From contig WFMP01000125.1 of NCBI GenBank assembly GCA_015489035.1, forward strand, positions 1-5,593: a stretch of DNA of 5,593 bases. Reading direction: 5' to 3'. Under the pieces are notes generated by a model, which ran no database searches, was not told the DNA's origin, and was given only the letters and a program-made list of their open reading frames with translations. Position 1 is the first letter of the stretch. Each line of letters begins with the position of its first letter. The position numbers were made by a program, and so were the translations under genes. The DNA comes from Candidatus Altimarinota bacterium. Its GTDB lineage: Bacteria; Patescibacteriota; Gracilibacteria; Absconditabacterales; Absconditicoccaceae. Positions 5,206 to 5,593 of this stretch are shown one piece after another.

Positions 5206-5593
5206 TTAAATATCAAAAGATTTTTATCATTTTTATCATAAAGTGAAACGGCTTGTTTTTTTACAAGCTTTAGTGAAGATTGTTTTTCAAAAAACCTTAT
5301 TTTATGATAATACTGTACAATCTCATCTTGAGTTTTGATATATTTCCCCATGCCATCTGATGTAAACAGCGTAAATTCACTATACAGCTTATCGTCTTCA
5401 AACTCTGCGTCAACGCATAAAAACTCATCTTTATTATCAACACTTACACTGCCCACAGCAACATCTCTAAAACCGTGTAGTGTATTGATATCTGCTAAAA
5501 ATACTCCGCCGTCATTTAAACTTTTAGAGATATCCGATAAAAATATACTCAACTCATTATGATTTAAAAAATTAAGCACATCAAAAATCGCAA
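5199..5593 (-). CDS. SAM-dependent methyltransferase, C-terminal part (partial)
   Basis: The frame is open from the right edge to the TAA at 5199-5201, giving about 131 residues; the N-terminal SAM-binding glycine loop lies outside the window. The visible start, AIFDVLNFL, matches the class I methyltransferase motif following the acidic strand-4 position. It is followed by a helix (ELSIFLSDISKSL) and the typical NDGGVFLADINT turn and strand. The rest is a beta-rich C-terminal region ending in NLLIFKS. A GTG at 5577-5579 could be read as a start, but the conserved residues AIFD lie upstream of it, so the gene continues past the edge. The substrate cannot be told. It is convergent with the permease, so a link to metalloid methylation is not supported by operon structure. 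Confidence 0.75.
   Translation of the reverse strand, partial: AIFDVLNFLNHNELSIFLSDISKSLNDGGVFLADINTLHGFRDVAVGSVSVDNKDEFLCVDAEFEDDKLYSEFTLFTSDGMGKYIKTQDEIVQYYHKIRFFEKQSSLKLVKKQAVSLYDKNDKNLLIFKS

Overview
The window is AT-rich bacterial DNA. The style of its genes suggests a Campylobacterota (epsilonproteobacterial) organism such as a Sulfurimonas or Sulfurovum relative: low GC, short intergenic gaps, a DoxX protein beside an FMN-binding glutamate-synthase-like protein, and an ArsR regulator divergent from an SO_0444/DUF318-type permease. This assignment is inference from protein appearance; no marker gene is present.

Layout. Positions 1-142 hold the 3' end of an unidentified + strand gene. 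Positions 143-1118 hold no intact gene but are full of transposon debris. A decayed IS630-family transposase lies on the - strand (about 250-766). Head-to-head with it is the N-terminal zinc-ribbon piece of a second, unrelated transposase on the + strand (791-919), followed by a 34-bp repeat (1009-1042). Positions 1119-3319 carry a tight - strand two-gene unit: a small four-helix DoxX membrane protein, then a membrane-anchored FMN/Fe-S glutamate-synthase-like enzyme. Positions 3320-3621 hold the promoter of that unit and a second, inverted remnant of the zinc-ribbon transposase (3402-3524) with a second copy of the 34-bp repeat (3525-3558). Positions 3622-5162 form a metal or metalloid resistance locus: arsR (- strand) and a divergent efflux permease (+ strand) share a 24-bp palindromic operator whose arms contain both candidate -10 boxes. 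Convergent with the permease, the C-terminal part of a SAM-dependent methyltransferase runs off the right edge.

How the genes may work together. The ArsR protein carries the ELCVCxxC cysteine triad of arsenite-sensing E. coli-type ArsR. It probably represses itself and the permease until metalloid or thiophilic metal binds. The permease has a family PxPVCSCG motif and a cysteine-rich cytoplasmic-type linker, so export of a soft metal(loid) is likely; the exact substrate is open. DoxX plus the FMN enzyme looks like a membrane redox module. It lies on the same strand as arsR and may once have been joined to it, but a transposon remnant now separates them. I found no CRISPR array, rRNA or tRNA, and no wholly new system. 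The best leads are the inverted IS remnants around the DoxX/FMN-enzyme pair, the sensor/permease substrate mismatch, and the DoxX/FMN-enzyme pairing itself.
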